Assembly (NCBI RefSeq): GCF_030053155.1
Contig: NZ_CP125640.1
Coordinates: 3,880,001-3,944,000, forward strand
From: Rhizobium sp. BT03
GTDB taxonomy: Bacteria > Pseudomonadota > Alphaproteobacteria > Rhizobiales > Rhizobiaceae
Direction of reading: 5' to 3'
Length of the DNA stretch: 64,000 nucleotides
This document shows positions 33,650-42,848 of this stretch, piece by piece. Below the pieces are notes generated by a model. The model did no database searches and was not told where the DNA came from. It was given only the letters and a program-made list of their open reading frames with translations. The first letter of the stretch is position 1. Each line of letters begins with the position of its first letter. The translations under genes were made by a program, and so were the position numbers.

Positions 33650-34975
33650 TCAGATATTGTTCTGCAGGATGGTCCGCAGTTTGCCGAAGAGTTCGTCGAT
33701 GTGATGCTTTTCGATGATCAGCGGCGGCGAGAGCGCGATGATATCGCCGGTGGTGCGGATCAGCAGGCCGCTTTCATAGGCTTTCAGGAAAGCGGTGAAG
33801 GCGCGCTTGGTCGGTTCGCCGGCGATCGGATCGAGTTCGATCGCGCCGATCAGGCCGGTGTTCCTGATGTCGATGACATTGGGGCAGTCCTTGAGCGAAT
33901 GCAGCGCGTCGGCCCAGTAGTCGGACAGCTCGGCGGCGCGGGTGAGCAGGCCTTCTTCCTTATAGGTGTCGAGCGTGGCGAGGGCTGCGGCCGAGGCGAT
34001 CGGGTTGCCGGAATAGGTATAGCCGTGGAAGAACTCGATCATGTGCTCCGGGCCGTTCATGAAGGCATCATGGATCTCGGAGGTGACGAAGACGGCGCCC
34101 ATCGGAATGACGCCGTTGGTCAGTCCCTTGGCGGCGGTGATCATGTCGGGCTTGACGTCGTAATATTGTGCGGCGAAGGGGGCGCCGAGGCGGCCGAAGC
34201 CGGTGATGACCTCGTCGAAGATCAGCAGGATGCCGTGCTTGGTGCAGATCTCGCGCAACTTCTGCAGGTAGCCCTTCGGCGGAATGAGCACGCCGGTGGA
34301 GCCGGCCACCGGTTCGACGATGACGGCCGCGACCGTCGAGGCGTCATGCAGGGTGACAATGCGCTCCAGTTCGGTGGCGATGTCGCCGCCATGTTCGGGC
34401 TCGCCGCGGGTGAAGTTGTTCTTGCCGGGCTGGTGGGTGTGCGGCATGTGATCGACGCCGGTCAGCAGCGTGCCGAACATCTTGCGGTTGGTGACGATGC
34501 CGCCGACGGAGATGCCGCCGAAATTGACGCCATGATAGCCGCGCTCGCGGCCGATCAGGCGGAAGCGTGAACCATTGCCCTTCACGCGGTGATAAGCGAG
34601 CGCCACCTTGAGCGCCGTCTCAACGGATTCGGATCCGGAATTGGTGTAGAGAACGTGGTTCAGGCCTTCGGGGGCGATGTCGACCAGGCGGTTCGCCAGT
34701 TCGAAGGCCTTGGGATGGCCGAGCTGGAAGGCCGGAGCGTAATCGAGCTCGCCGGCCTGCTCGCGGATCGCCTCGGTGATCTTCGGGCGGCAGTGGCCGG
34801 CATTGACGCACCAGAGGCCGGCCGTGCCGTCCAGCACCTGACGGCCGTCATGGGTCGTATAATACATGTCCTTGGCGCCGACGAACAGACGCGGCTCCTT
34901 CTTGAACTGGCGATTTGCCGTAAACGGCATCCAGAAGGCGCGAAGATCATTCGGTGCGTTGAGGCGATTGGACAT
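33650..34975 (-). CDS. Omega-amino acid:pyruvate aminotransferase (class III)
   Basis: A 441-residue PLP enzyme. FWMPFTANRQFKKEPRLFVG and GLWCVNAGHCRPKI are the N-terminal signature of the beta-alanine:pyruvate transaminase group. TNSGSESVETALKVALAYHR binds the cofactor phosphate; FDEVITGFGRLG holds the PLP-ring Asp; AAKGLTNGVIPMGAVF contains the Schiff-base Lys. It would transfer amino groups from beta-alanine or related omega-amines to pyruvate. AGGAGAACAGC precedes ATG 34975; the frame is open to 35023. Substrate range cannot be fixed from sequence. Confidence 0.92.
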   Translation of the reverse strand: MSNRLNAPNDLRAFWMPFTANRQFKKEPRLFVGAKDMYYTTHDGRQVLDGTAGLWCVNAGHCRPKITEAIREQAGELDYAPAFQLGHPKAFELANRLVDIAPEGLNHVLYTNSGSESVETALKVALAYHRVKGNGSRFRLIGRERGYHGVNFGGISVGGIVTNRKMFGTLLTGVDHMPHTHQPGKNNFTRGEPEHGGDIATELERIVTLHDASTVAAVIVEPVAGSTGVLIPPKGYLQKLREICTKHGILLIFDEVITGFGRLGAPFAAQYYDVKPDMITAAKGLTNGVIPMGAVFVTSEIHDAFMNGPEHMIEFFHGYTYSGNPIASAAALATLDTYKEEGLLTRAAELSDYWADALHSLKDCPNVIDIRNTGLIGAIELDPIAGEPTKRAFTAFLKAYESGLLIRTTGDIIALSPPLIIEKHHIDELFGKLRTILQNNI

Positions 34976-35278
34976 GCTGTTCTCCTGGCCGCTGACGGCC
35001 CTTTCCCGGGGCTTCACGCCCATATTTTGACTGCCCGGTCAAATTATCAGGGCTTCCTCAAGCGTCAACGGTAAAACGCCTGGGAGCCGCTCGTGACAGG
35101 AAGGCTTGAGTTTCGACCGGATCGATCCTGGGATATTCCGGGGACAGGCAAAAAGGGCACGACCGGCAAATCGCAAGATCTGCCGGTCGTGCCATAAGGT
35201 TCAGGTGCTGAAATATCGTTGCCGCGCTTCCGGGAACATCCCCTTGCGGCACGGCCGACAGTCATGTCAGCGCTATCA

Positions 35279-35596
35279 TCAAGCGGCAGATCTGTTCCTG
35301 TTCTGCACGAGGTAGATGTCTTCGAGCGTTGCCAGGATCTTCATCACCGGCTCGGAGGTGCTGGAATAGTAGATAGTCTGTGCGTCACGGCGAGTCTTGA
35401 CCAGTTTCTGCGCGCGCAGTTTCGACAGGTGCTGAGACAGTGCCGACTGGCTGAGGCCGACCTGCGTTGCAAGCACGCCGACGGCCACTTCGCCCTTCAC
35501 GAGGCTGCACAGGATCAGCAATCTCTTGGGATTGGCCATGGCCGACAATAAAGCTGCCGCCACATTGGTGTGATCGGCCAAATCAGTGGTTTCCAT
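35279..35596 (-). CDS. ArsR-family regulator, NolR-like
   Basis: A 105-residue winged-helix repressor. AALLSAMANPKRLLILCSLV, VGLSQSALSQHLSKLRAQKL and KTRRDAQTIYYSS closely follow the wording of NolR, the global regulator of nodulation genes in Sinorhizobium and Rhizobium. It lacks the metal-binding cysteines of ArsR sensors. Because rhizobia have several paralogues, assignment as NolR itself is only likely. ATG 35596 lies in an AT-rich promoter region (35600-35760). Confidence 0.85.
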   Translation of the reverse strand: METTDLADHTNVAAALLSAMANPKRLLILCSLVKGEVAVGVLATQVGLSQSALSQHLSKLRAQKLVKTRRDAQTIYYSSTSEPVMKILATLEDIYLVQNRNRSAA

Positions 35597-35712
35597 ATTG
35601 TTATCTTCCTAATGCGAAACGTACATCATGCGTGTTGGCACAGGCCGCCAGTCGAATTTCGACCGACGCCCCAAAACTAGCAAGTGGGGTCGAAGATTGT
35701 ATATACCTAAAT

Positions 35713-36462
35713 TTAAGGTATCGAGTATGCTATTTTAGATATGTTTGAACAAACGTGATCGGCATCCCCGGCGAGGGTTTCGAATTCATACCGAAGCAGA
35801 AAATCACCGGAAATCATGTCGAAACCTGAGGGATCGATACCACAAATGCGCCAGGAAGCCGATTCCGGCGCCTTTAGCCGGGCAGCGAGGGTCTCTGCCA
35901 CATCGGGGTGGCGTGCTACTAAATCTCGCACTGTTTCCGCCGCGCCGGCGGCAATCTCCTCATTCGCGGCGGACTGGATGATAAGATCCTTGCCATCGAG
36001 CTGGTAGGCGCGGCCGAAGCCGCCGTTGAGGCTGGCCTGCTCCGGCTTGAGGCGGAAGAAGAGGAAATCGGGAAAGTCGATATAGAGCTTCGCCTTGCTG
36101 TGGCGGGCGAGAAAACGCGTGCGCAGACGCTCGTGCAAGGCGTTGCCGCGCTCGACGGGTTCCGCCAGGCATTGGGTCGTCAGGCGAGGGTGGGCGAGCG
36201 GATCGCCCTTGCCGGGCTCGCCGGTCAGGAGCGAGGCGCGCGTGTCATGGCCTAGCGCTTTGGTATGGGCCGAGAGTTTCGAAACGAGAATGACAGGGGT
36301 GCCGTCAATATCGGTTGCGACGAGCACGCGGCTGGTGAAGGGGAAGCCGGTCTCGGGGTCGAGAACGGCGATCGCCGCGTGCCGCGCGGAGCGCAGCAGC
36401 ACGCGGGCGAGTTTGCGGGCGTCGTCGTCGGTTTCGCGTATGGGCGAGGGCTGATCCTTCAT
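35713..36462 (-). CDS. HugZ-like heme-utilisation / pyridoxamine-phosphate-oxidase-fold protein
   Basis: A 249-residue protein with an N-terminal split-barrel flavin-type domain (AIAVLDPETGFPFTSRVLVA, ARASLLTGEPGKGDPLAHPR) and a C-terminal DUF2470 domain (SWRICGIDPSGFDMISGDFL). This combination is the HugZ group, some of which degrade heme. FLARHSKAKLYIDFPDFLFF is a further conserved block. The frame is open to 36663, but ATG 36462 fits the domain start. The heme receptor at 50 kb is far away, so a heme role is only suggested. Confidence 0.85.
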   Translation of the reverse strand: MKDQPSPIRETDDDARKLARVLLRSARHAAIAVLDPETGFPFTSRVLVATDIDGTPVILVSKLSAHTKALGHDTRASLLTGEPGKGDPLAHPRLTTQCLAEPVERGNALHERLRTRFLARHSKAKLYIDFPDFLFFRLKPEQASLNGGFGRAYQLDGKDLIIQSAANEEIAAGAAETVRDLVARHPDVAETLAARLKAPESASWRICGIDPSGFDMISGDFLLRYEFETLAGDADHVCSNISKIAYSIP

Positions 36463-36493
36463 ATCCGCTTTGTGGCAAAGCGGACTGAAAACA

Positions 36494-37546
36494 TCAAGCG
36501 TCCTGCTTGCGGCGATGGCGGGTGAGGCCGGCGACGATATCCTGGGCCGAGATGGTGCCGATGATCGTGCCGTTCTCGACGATGCCGATACTACCCGGCT
36601 GGCGGGCAAGGGCATCGAGGATATCGACGAGCGGGGTCTCGGCGCGGGCCGTGGCGCTGACACTCATGCCCGCGGCCGTCTGACCGAGGCCGGGCTGCAT
36701 CACATCGGCCGCCGTCAGCATGCTGATCGGGTTGAGATGCTGCACGAAGTCGGCGACATACTGGTCGGCGGGGTTCTTGACGATGTCATGCGGCGTTCCG
36801 CACTGGATAATGCGGCCGCCCTCCATGATGGCGATGCGGTTGCCGATGCGGAAGGCCTCGTCGAGATCGTGGCTGACGAAGAGGATGGTCTTCTTCAGCC
36901 GCCTCTGGAACTCCAGAAGCTCGTCCTGCAGACGGGTGCGGATCAACGGGTCAAGCGCCGAGAACGGCTCGTCCATCAGCAGGATCGGGGCGCCGGTGGC
37001 AAAGGCGCGGGCAAGCCCGACGCGCTGTTGCATGCCGCCTGAGAGTTCGTTGACCTTGCGGTCGGCCCATTTCGTCAGGTTGACGAGTTCGAGCTGCTCG
37101 CCGATGCGGACCTTGCGCTCGGCCTCCGGCATGCCGGCGAGCTCGAGGCCAAAGCCGACATTCTCGGCGACGGTGCGCCAGGGCAGGAGGGCGAACTGCT
37201 GGAACACCATGGAGACGGTGTGGGTGCGCAGTTCCCGCAGAGCCTTGGCATTGCATTTGTAGGGGTTGACGGAGCCGGTGGTGGTGGAGACCGCGACATC
37301 GCCGCGCACCACGGGAGCGAGTCCGTTGACGGCGCGCAGCAGTGTCGACTTGCCTGAGCCCGAAAGGCCCATCAGCACCAGGATCTCGCCTTCCTCGATC
37401 GTCAGCGAGGCATTGGCGACGCCGAGCACCAGGCCGGTGGCGGCGCCGATTTCATCGCGCGTTTTGCCCTGGTCGGCCATGGCAAGGGCTGCTTGCGGCC
37501 GATCGCCGAAGATGATGCTGACATTCTTGAAATCTATCGCCGTCAT
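36494..37546 (-). CDS. choV: Choline ABC transporter ATP-binding protein ChoV
   Basis: A 350-residue glycine-betaine/choline-type ABC ATPase. Walker A is GLSGSGKST, signature ELSGGMQQRVGLARA, Walker B ILLMDEPFSALD, H-loop FVSHDLDEA. The ~70-residue C-terminal CBS-like part (VDILDALARQPGSIGIVENG, IGTISAQDIV) resembles the osmosensing tail of ProV/OpuA. It overlaps choW by 4 bases. Confidence 0.95.
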   Translation of the reverse strand: MTAIDFKNVSIIFGDRPQAALAMADQGKTRDEIGAATGLVLGVANASLTIEEGEILVLMGLSGSGKSTLLRAVNGLAPVVRGDVAVSTTTGSVNPYKCNAKALRELRTHTVSMVFQQFALLPWRTVAENVGFGLELAGMPEAERKVRIGEQLELVNLTKWADRKVNELSGGMQQRVGLARAFATGAPILLMDEPFSALDPLIRTRLQDELLEFQRRLKKTILFVSHDLDEAFRIGNRIAIMEGGRIIQCGTPHDIVKNPADQYVADFVQHLNPISMLTAADVMQPGLGQTAAGMSVSATARAETPLVDILDALARQPGSIGIVENGTIIGTISAQDIVAGLTRHRRKQDA

Positions 37547-38388
37547 GCGCCGTCTCCTTCGTCCCCTGCGCGGAATATGCGGTCGAGAATGATCGCCAGG
37601 ATGACGATGCAGAAACCGGCGTCGAAGCCTTTCGCGATATTGACGGTGTTCAGCGCACGCACGACCGGCACGCCAAGCCCGGGAGCGCCGACGAGAGCGG
37701 CAATAACCACCATCGACAGCGACAGCATGATGGTCTGGGTGAGGCCCGCCATGATCTGCGGCGCGGCGAAGGGAAGTTCGACCTTGCGCAGCACCTGCAT
37801 CGGCCGCGCGCCGAAGGCGACGGCGGCTTCAACAAGCGACGGAGGCGTCGAGATGATGCCGAGGCGCGTCAGCCGGATGGGGGCGGGGATCGCGAAGATG
37901 ACCGTTGCGATCAGGCCCGGCACCATGCCGAGGCCGAACAGGATGAGCGCCGGGATCAGATAGACAAATGTCGGGATGGTCTGCATGAGATCGAGCACCG
38001 GGCGCATTGCGGCGTAGACCCAAGGACGGCGGGCGGCGGCAATGCCGAGCGGAATGCCGATCACCATACAGACGAAGGTGGCGGCCAGCACGAGGGCGAG
38101 CGTCTCCGTCGTCTCCTTCCAATAGTCCTGGTTCACGATGAGCAGCAGCCCAAGACAGGTGAAGAGGGCGATCGCAACCGACCGGCGCAGCCAGAAGGCG
38201 ATGGCGGTGATGGCAGCGATGACGATCAGCGGGTGAGGCTTCTGCAGCACGAAGAGCAGGCCGTCTATGGCGCTGGACAGGAGGAAGGCGAGCTGGTCGA
38301 AGAACCATGCGCCGTTCGAGGTCAGCCAGTCGACAAAGGATTTGGCCCCTAGGCCGATGGGAATTTTAAATTCGGTGATCCAATTCAA
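37543..38388 (-). CDS. choW: Choline ABC transporter permease ChoW
   Basis: A 281-residue ProW-type permease with six helices. LVLAATFVCMVIGIPLGIAA, MRPVLDLMQTIPTFVYLIPA and EAAVAFGARPMQVLRKVELP (coupling loop) are family hallmarks. It overlaps choV at ATGA and follows a hairpin after choX. Confidence 0.95.
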   Translation of the reverse strand: MNWITEFKIPIGLGAKSFVDWLTSNGAWFFDQLAFLLSSAIDGLLFVLQKPHPLIVIAAITAIAFWLRRSVAIALFTCLGLLLIVNQDYWKETTETLALVLAATFVCMVIGIPLGIAAARRPWVYAAMRPVLDLMQTIPTFVYLIPALILFGLGMVPGLIATVIFAIPAPIRLTRLGIISTPPSLVEAAVAFGARPMQVLRKVELPFAAPQIMAGLTQTIMLSLSMVVIAALVGAPGLGVPVVRALNTVNIAKGFDAGFCIVILAIILDRIFRAGDEGDGA

Positions 38389-38431
38389 GGGAGCGCCTAT
38401 CCAAAAAAAATCAACAATCGGACAAAAATGA

Positions 38432-38455
38432 AACGGGGCGGCGAGCCGCCCCGTT
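38432..38455 (-). terminator. Intercistronic hairpin between choX and choW
   Basis: AACGGGGCGGC and GCCGCCCCGTT form the stem. On the minus strand it is followed by TCATTTTTGTCC, so it may end part of the transcripts and favour the binding protein over ChoWV. Confidence 0.8.
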
Positions 38456-38462
38456 CACATTA

Positions 38463-39419
38463 TCAAAGACCGAGACCGGTTTTGGCGGCCGCCAGCGCGT
38501 CGCCCTTGCCGTCGCGGGTCTTGACGCCGGCGAGCCAGGGCTCGAGGGCGGCAGGATTCGCCTTCAGCCATTCGGTAGCCGCAGCTTCCGGCTCTTTGCC
38601 GTCGTTGAGGATCTTGCCCATGACCTGGTTCTCCATGTCGAGAGAGAATATCAGGTTCTTCAGCATCGCGCCGACGTTCGGGCACTCGCCGAGATAGCCG
38701 GCGCGAACGTTGGTATAGACCTTGGCGCCACCGAAATCGGGGCCGAAGACGTCGTCACCGCCGGTGAGGTAGGTCAGCTTGAAGTTGGTGTTCATCGGAT
38801 GCGGCTCCCAACCGAGGAAGACGACGGGCTTGCCAGCCTTGTCGGCACGGGCGACCTGGGCGAGCATGCCCTGTTCGGAGGATTCGACGACCTCCAGATC
38901 CTTCATGCCGAAAGTGTTCTTTTCGATCAGGTCCATGACGAGGCGGTTGCCGTCATTGCCCGGCTCGATGCCGTAGATCTTGCCGTCGAGATCGTCCTTG
39001 TGGGCGGCGATGTCCTTGAAGTCCTTGATGCCGAGTTCTGCACCCTTGGCGTTGGTGGCGAGCGTGTACTTGGCGCCGACGAGGTTGGGGCCGAAGGATT
39101 CGACCGACTTGTCGTCGAGATAGGGGCGGACGTCCTTTTCCTGCGTCGGCATCCAGTTGCCGAGGAAGATGTCGATGTCCTTGTTCTTCAGCGAGGTATA
39201 GGTGACCGGCACCGAGAGAACCTTGACGTCGGTCTGATAGCCGATGCTTTTCAGGACGACGGATGCGGTGGCGGTTGTGGCGGTAATATCCGTCCAGCCG
39301 ACATCCGAGAAGCGGACGGTGGAGCAGCTGTCGGGATCGGCGGCGAAGGCGGCGGTCGCAACGAAGAGGGCGGCGACGGCAGTTGTAGTAACGAGTTTGA
39401 ACGTGCTTGTTGTTTTCAT
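38463..39419 (-). CDS. choX: Choline-binding periplasmic protein ChoX
   Basis: A 318-residue OpuAC-type binding protein with signal peptide (TTTAVAALFVATAAFA, cut near residue 25). VRFSDVGWTDITATTATAS, DIFLGNWMPTQEKD and VFLGWEPHPMNTNF supply the tryptophans and the Asp that form the aromatic choline cage in S. meliloti ChoX. GGGAGTCTAAA precedes ATG 39419; the frame is open to 39662 without need. Choline taken up is oxidised to betaine for osmoprotection or used as carbon and nitrogen. Confidence 0.93.
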   Translation of the reverse strand: MKTTSTFKLVTTTAVAALFVATAAFAADPDSCSTVRFSDVGWTDITATTATASVVLKSIGYQTDVKVLSVPVTYTSLKNKDIDIFLGNWMPTQEKDVRPYLDDKSVESFGPNLVGAKYTLATNAKGAELGIKDFKDIAAHKDDLDGKIYGIEPGNDGNRLVMDLIEKNTFGMKDLEVVESSEQGMLAQVARADKAGKPVVFLGWEPHPMNTNFKLTYLTGGDDVFGPDFGGAKVYTNVRAGYLGECPNVGAMLKNLIFSLDMENQVMGKILNDGKEPEAAATEWLKANPAALEPWLAGVKTRDGKGDALAAAKTGLGL

Positions 39420-39655
39420 TTTAGACTCCCAGTCTTTAAGTTCCCAAGCCAACCACCAATAGCCGAGTTTGACAAGCGACCTCAGTGCGTTTGCGTCGTA
39501 TCGACCCATGCGATTGCGACGTCGGCGGATTTTTCGCGGCAGTTGGTTTTCAGGCGACTTGGCGATTTTCGGGCTGGGATTCCTGTGATTATCGCTCCCA
39601 GGGGGCTTTTCTTTGCCATTCTTAGCTCTCAATAAACCGATCAAGGAGAGATCGG

Positions 39656-40258
39656 ATGGCAAAACTCTATTTCAACTACTCGACGATGAACGCCGGCAAG
39701 TCGACGATGCTGCTGCAGGCCTCCTATAACTATCAGGAGCGCGGCATGCGCACGGTGCAGCTGATCGCCGCCTTCGACGAGCGCACCGGCCGGGGCGTCA
39801 TCGGCTCGCGGATCGGGCTGGAGGCGAGCGCCATTCCCTTCGAGCCGCACGAGGACCTGTTCCGGCTGATCGAGACGCTGAGCGGAGCAGGGGCGCCGAT
39901 TGCCTGTGTCTTCGTCGACGAGGCGCATTTCATGACGCCTGCCCATGTCTGGCAGCTTGCCCGCGTCGTCGACAGGCTCGACATTCCTGTGATGGTCTAT
40001 GGCCTCCGAACCGATTTCCAGGGCAAATTGTTTCCGGCCTCGCAGGAACTGCTGGCGATCGCCGACGAAATGCGCGAGGTGCGGACGATCTGCCATTGCG
40101 GGCGCAAGGCGACGATGGTGGTGCGGCTCGACGCGGAGGGGAAAGTGCTGCACGAAGGCGCGCAGATCGATGTCGGCGGCAATGAGAAATATGTCTCGCT
40201 TTGCCGCAGGCATTGGGACGAAGCGATGAACGGGGCCTGGATCGCCGAGCCGGTCTGA
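39656..40258 (+). CDS. tdk: Thymidine kinase
   Basis: Phosphorylates thymidine in salvage. The 200-residue type II enzyme has P-loop STMNAGKSTMLLQ, the VFVDEAHFMTPAHV Walker B/lid region, and zinc-binding cysteines in ICHCGRKATM and YVSLCRRHW. YGLRTDFQGKLFPAS is the thymidine-site segment. AAGGAGAGATCGG precedes ATG 39656. It appears monocistronic. Confidence 0.95.
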   Translation: MAKLYFNYSTMNAGKSTMLLQASYNYQERGMRTVQLIAAFDERTGRGVIGSRIGLEASAIPFEPHEDLFRLIETLSGAGAPIACVFVDEAHFMTPAHVWQLARVVDRLDIPVMVYGLRTDFQGKLFPASQELLAIADEMREVRTICHCGRKATMVVRLDAEGKVLHEGAQIDVGGNEKYVSLCRRHWDEAMNGAWIAEPV

Positions 40259-40394
40259 AGCCGCGATGCCGCCTGTCTTTTCAGCGGCGCAAGCGAGCTG
40301 CTTTGCATTTTACGCCATTCCGGGCGGAAAACCGCTTCACACTTTTCGGCATGATGCTCTAGCTTGGGCAATATGAGATTCCCTGGAGAGGCCT

Positions 40395-41468
40395 GTGCGC
40401 AAACCTCCGCCATTCGACAGCCAATACGAAGCTGCCGGCAGCCTTGCCGAGAGGGTTGCGGCCGACGGAGCCTATTGCGTGGCCGCGATCAGCGCCTTCA
40501 GCGGCGATGAAGGACGGTCGGCCGACGAGGTTTTCCTCGAGCAGAATGTTCGCTTCCAGGCCCATATCGCCGATGCTGCGGCACTCGACGCCCTGCAGGC
40601 CGAGCTGGTCTTTTCCCTCGACCGGCTGACCGCCGAGGTTTCGGCCGATCTCGACAGCTTCCGGGGGCTGACGCTGCGCGAGAAGATGGCCGGCTGGACG
40701 TCGCGCCAGCGGATGTGGCGCATGTATACCGAACGCGTGCGCGAGGCCCCGGTCATCGAACGGCTGCTCGAACTTCTGACGAAATCGGATGCGCTCGCCA
40801 GGTTGATCGGCGGCCAGCGCGCTTCGATCATCGAACGGCACAGGGCCGCCGAACGCGGTCTGGTCGACATCGTCGAGCAACGGCGCCGGCTGGTCGATTC
40901 CATCGATATCGCCCGCCTCAAGATGAAGGAGCTCAACGCCAAGGCGCTGACGACGCAGGGCCGTATCGGCGTCTACGGCAACAGGGCGCATTGGGAGCAG
41001 ATGGAGGCGGAGCGGCGGGCGCTGAAGGCGGAGGCCGAGCAGATTTCCGCCGGGGAGCACGAGATGCGCGACGACAGCCAGCGGCGCGAGCGTTTCATCG
41101 GCCTGTTCCAGAGCTTTGTCGATTCGCTGAACGGTCGGATCGCAGCCTGCAATGTGCTGCTGCGCAAGCTGATGATCGACGTCGAGGAGCGGCTGATCAT
41201 CTACCAGGCGCAGGTCGATACGGACAGGCCGGGCATGAAGATGCGGATCAAGCCGGAACTCTTTCCCGATATCGCCGCGCCGATCGGGCTGTTCGAGAAG
41301 GGCATGCTCGTCGCCCAGGATCTGGAGCGGCGCAAGAGCCGCGCCGATCTGGAATTTATCGGCAGGTTTCCGACATATGCCGAACCGCTGCCGGAGACAT
41401 CGGGAGCGCCTCTGATCGACACGGCGCGCAGGTCTTTCCGTTTCAGCCTGCCTTTTCTGCGTTCCTGA
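40395..41468 (+). CDS. Conserved protein of unknown function with coiled coils
   Basis: A 357-residue cytoplasmic protein without signal peptide or membrane helix. The middle (about 130-260) is strongly charged and helical (RQRMWRMYTERVREAPVIER, AHWEQMEAERRALKAEAEQI), consistent with coiled coils. The end (MKMRIKPELFPDIAAPIGLF, SRADLEFIGRFPTYAEPLPE) looks like a peripheral globular part. I do not recognise a domain. GGAGAGGCCT precedes GTG 40395. The DUF2333 gene follows in the same direction after an interspersed repeat, so a shared envelope role is possible. Confidence 0.75.
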   Translation: MRKPPPFDSQYEAAGSLAERVAADGAYCVAAISAFSGDEGRSADEVFLEQNVRFQAHIADAAALDALQAELVFSLDRLTAEVSADLDSFRGLTLREKMAGWTSRQRMWRMYTERVREAPVIERLLELLTKSDALARLIGGQRASIIERHRAAERGLVDIVEQRRRLVDSIDIARLKMKELNAKALTTQGRIGVYGNRAHWEQMEAERRALKAEAEQISAGEHEMRDDSQRRERFIGLFQSFVDSLNGRIAACNVLLRKLMIDVEERLIIYQAQVDTDRPGMKMRIKPELFPDIAAPIGLFEKGMLVAQDLERRKSRADLEFIGRFPTYAEPLPETSGAPLIDTARRSFRFSLPFLRS

Positions 41469-41579
41469 CCCGCAGGGCCTGATTCGCGCGCCCTGCGGCG
41501 AGGCCTTCAATCCGAAAAAACGAAGGGCTCGTGTTGTGCTCGGCCCGTCGAGCACATATGTGGGAATGGCAATATCGCA

Positions 41580-41690
41580 CTGCATAATTCCCTAAATCGG
41601 AATCGATTTAAGGAATTATGCAGTAATTGAAAGTGTTACAGCGTCCTTAGCGCGTCTGAAAAGACGCGCGGCGCTGTGTGTTCGCCGCGC
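41580..41690. repeat. Double-hairpin interspersed element
   Basis: The first palindrome is CTGCATAATTCC...GGAATTATGCAG (41580-41623), with TAAATCGGAATCGATTTA inside it. The second hairpin is CGCGTCT-GAAA-AGACGCG (41651-41668), flanked by ACAGCG / CGCTGT. From memory, this two-part unit occurs many times in R. etli and R. leguminosarum genomes, between genes. It fills most of the gap before the DUF2333 gene. Confidence 0.8.
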
Positions 41691-41706
41691 CTGACAGGAG
41701 ACGACG

Positions 41707-42837
41707 ATGCTTGACCGGATAGCCGGTTTTTTCAGGCTGATCGGCCAGACGATCGGTCGCTGGGCCCGCCTGTTTTTCGCCTGGGCCTTCTGGCCCTTTC
41801 TCGCCGCGCATGGCTGGTATCAGCGCCGGAGCTGGATGATCCGCTTGCCGATCATCGCATTCATAGCGCTCTTCGTCGTGCTCTACGGCTATTTCTTCTG
41901 GCAGACGCAGGTCTGGACGAATTTCAACACCGCCTTCGTCGATCAATACCGGCTTTCCGAACGCAAGGTTGCCGCCGGGCAGGAGCTGCCGGCCGCCGAA
42001 GCGAGCGGTGCTGCTGCCGCCAAGACCTGCCAGCGCTCGGCGATCGTCGACGTCACGGCCGATCTGACCGACTTCAACGTCAACCAGAACGCATGGATCT
42101 CTTCCATGCTGCTCTACAAGATGGGCTTTTTCGGCATCGACTGGGATCACACGCCCTTCCTCGACAACAAGGCGTCGTTCCAGCGCGGCATCAATCAGGC
42201 GGTCCGGCGGACGTCGGCGGAGCTTGTCGATACGCTCGGGCGCGTGCGCGGCACGTCGGGCATCAACAACGATCTGCAAAGCGCCCGGGGCAACCTGCAG
42301 TTCGACGAATACAGCTGGTATTTCGGGCTCAATCCCTTCGGGCCGAAAACGCCGACACCCTCCTATTACCGCTCGGCGATCGGCAGCCTGCGCAAGTTCA
42401 ACACCGATCTTTCCGCGTGCAATGTCATTTTCGACGGCCGCGCCGACAATCTGATGCAGTTCATCGACCGCATCGCCAACGATCTCGGCAGCACCTCCGA
42501 TATGCTTGCCGAGCGCTCGGAACACCATAATCGCGGCTGGTTCGACACGCGTGCCGACGACCGGTTCTGGTTTGCCTATGGCCAGCTCTACGCCTATTAC
42601 GCCATCCTGACCGCGGCGCAGGCGGATTTCTCGCAGGTGGTGCAGGAGCGTAACCTTGGTGCGATCTGGGGCGGTACGACGCGGCAATTCCAGGCAGCGC
42701 TGCGCATCCAGCCGGCGATCATTTCGAACGGGCGCGAGGACGGCTGGATCATGCCGAGCCATCTCGCCACCATGGGCTTCTATATTCTGAGGGTGCGCTC
42801 GAACCTCGTGGAGATCCGCTCGGTGCTCGACCGGTAA
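41707..42837 (+). CDS. DUF2333 family membrane-anchored protein
   Basis: A 376-residue protein with one transmembrane helix at about residues 46-66 (LPIIAFIALFVVLYGYFFW) and a large extracytoplasmic domain. AAAAKTCQRSAIVDVTADLT, VNQNAWISSMLLYKMGFFGI, ARGNLQFDEYSWYFGLNPFG and EDGWIMPSHLATMGFYILRV are conserved DUF2333 segments. Function is unknown. ATG 41707 follows GACAGGAGACGACG (AGGAG). Confidence 0.9.
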   Translation: MLDRIAGFFRLIGQTIGRWARLFFAWAFWPFLAAHGWYQRRSWMIRLPIIAFIALFVVLYGYFFWQTQVWTNFNTAFVDQYRLSERKVAAGQELPAAEASGAAAAKTCQRSAIVDVTADLTDFNVNQNAWISSMLLYKMGFFGIDWDHTPFLDNKASFQRGINQAVRRTSAELVDTLGRVRGTSGINNDLQSARGNLQFDEYSWYFGLNPFGPKTPTPSYYRSAIGSLRKFNTDLSACNVIFDGRADNLMQFIDRIANDLGSTSDMLAERSEHHNRGWFDTRADDRFWFAYGQLYAYYAILTAAQADFSQVVQERNLGAIWGGTTRQFQAALRIQPAIISNGREDGWIMPSHLATMGFYILRVRSNLVEIRSVLDR

Positions 42838-42848
42838 ATTTCTCGGGG

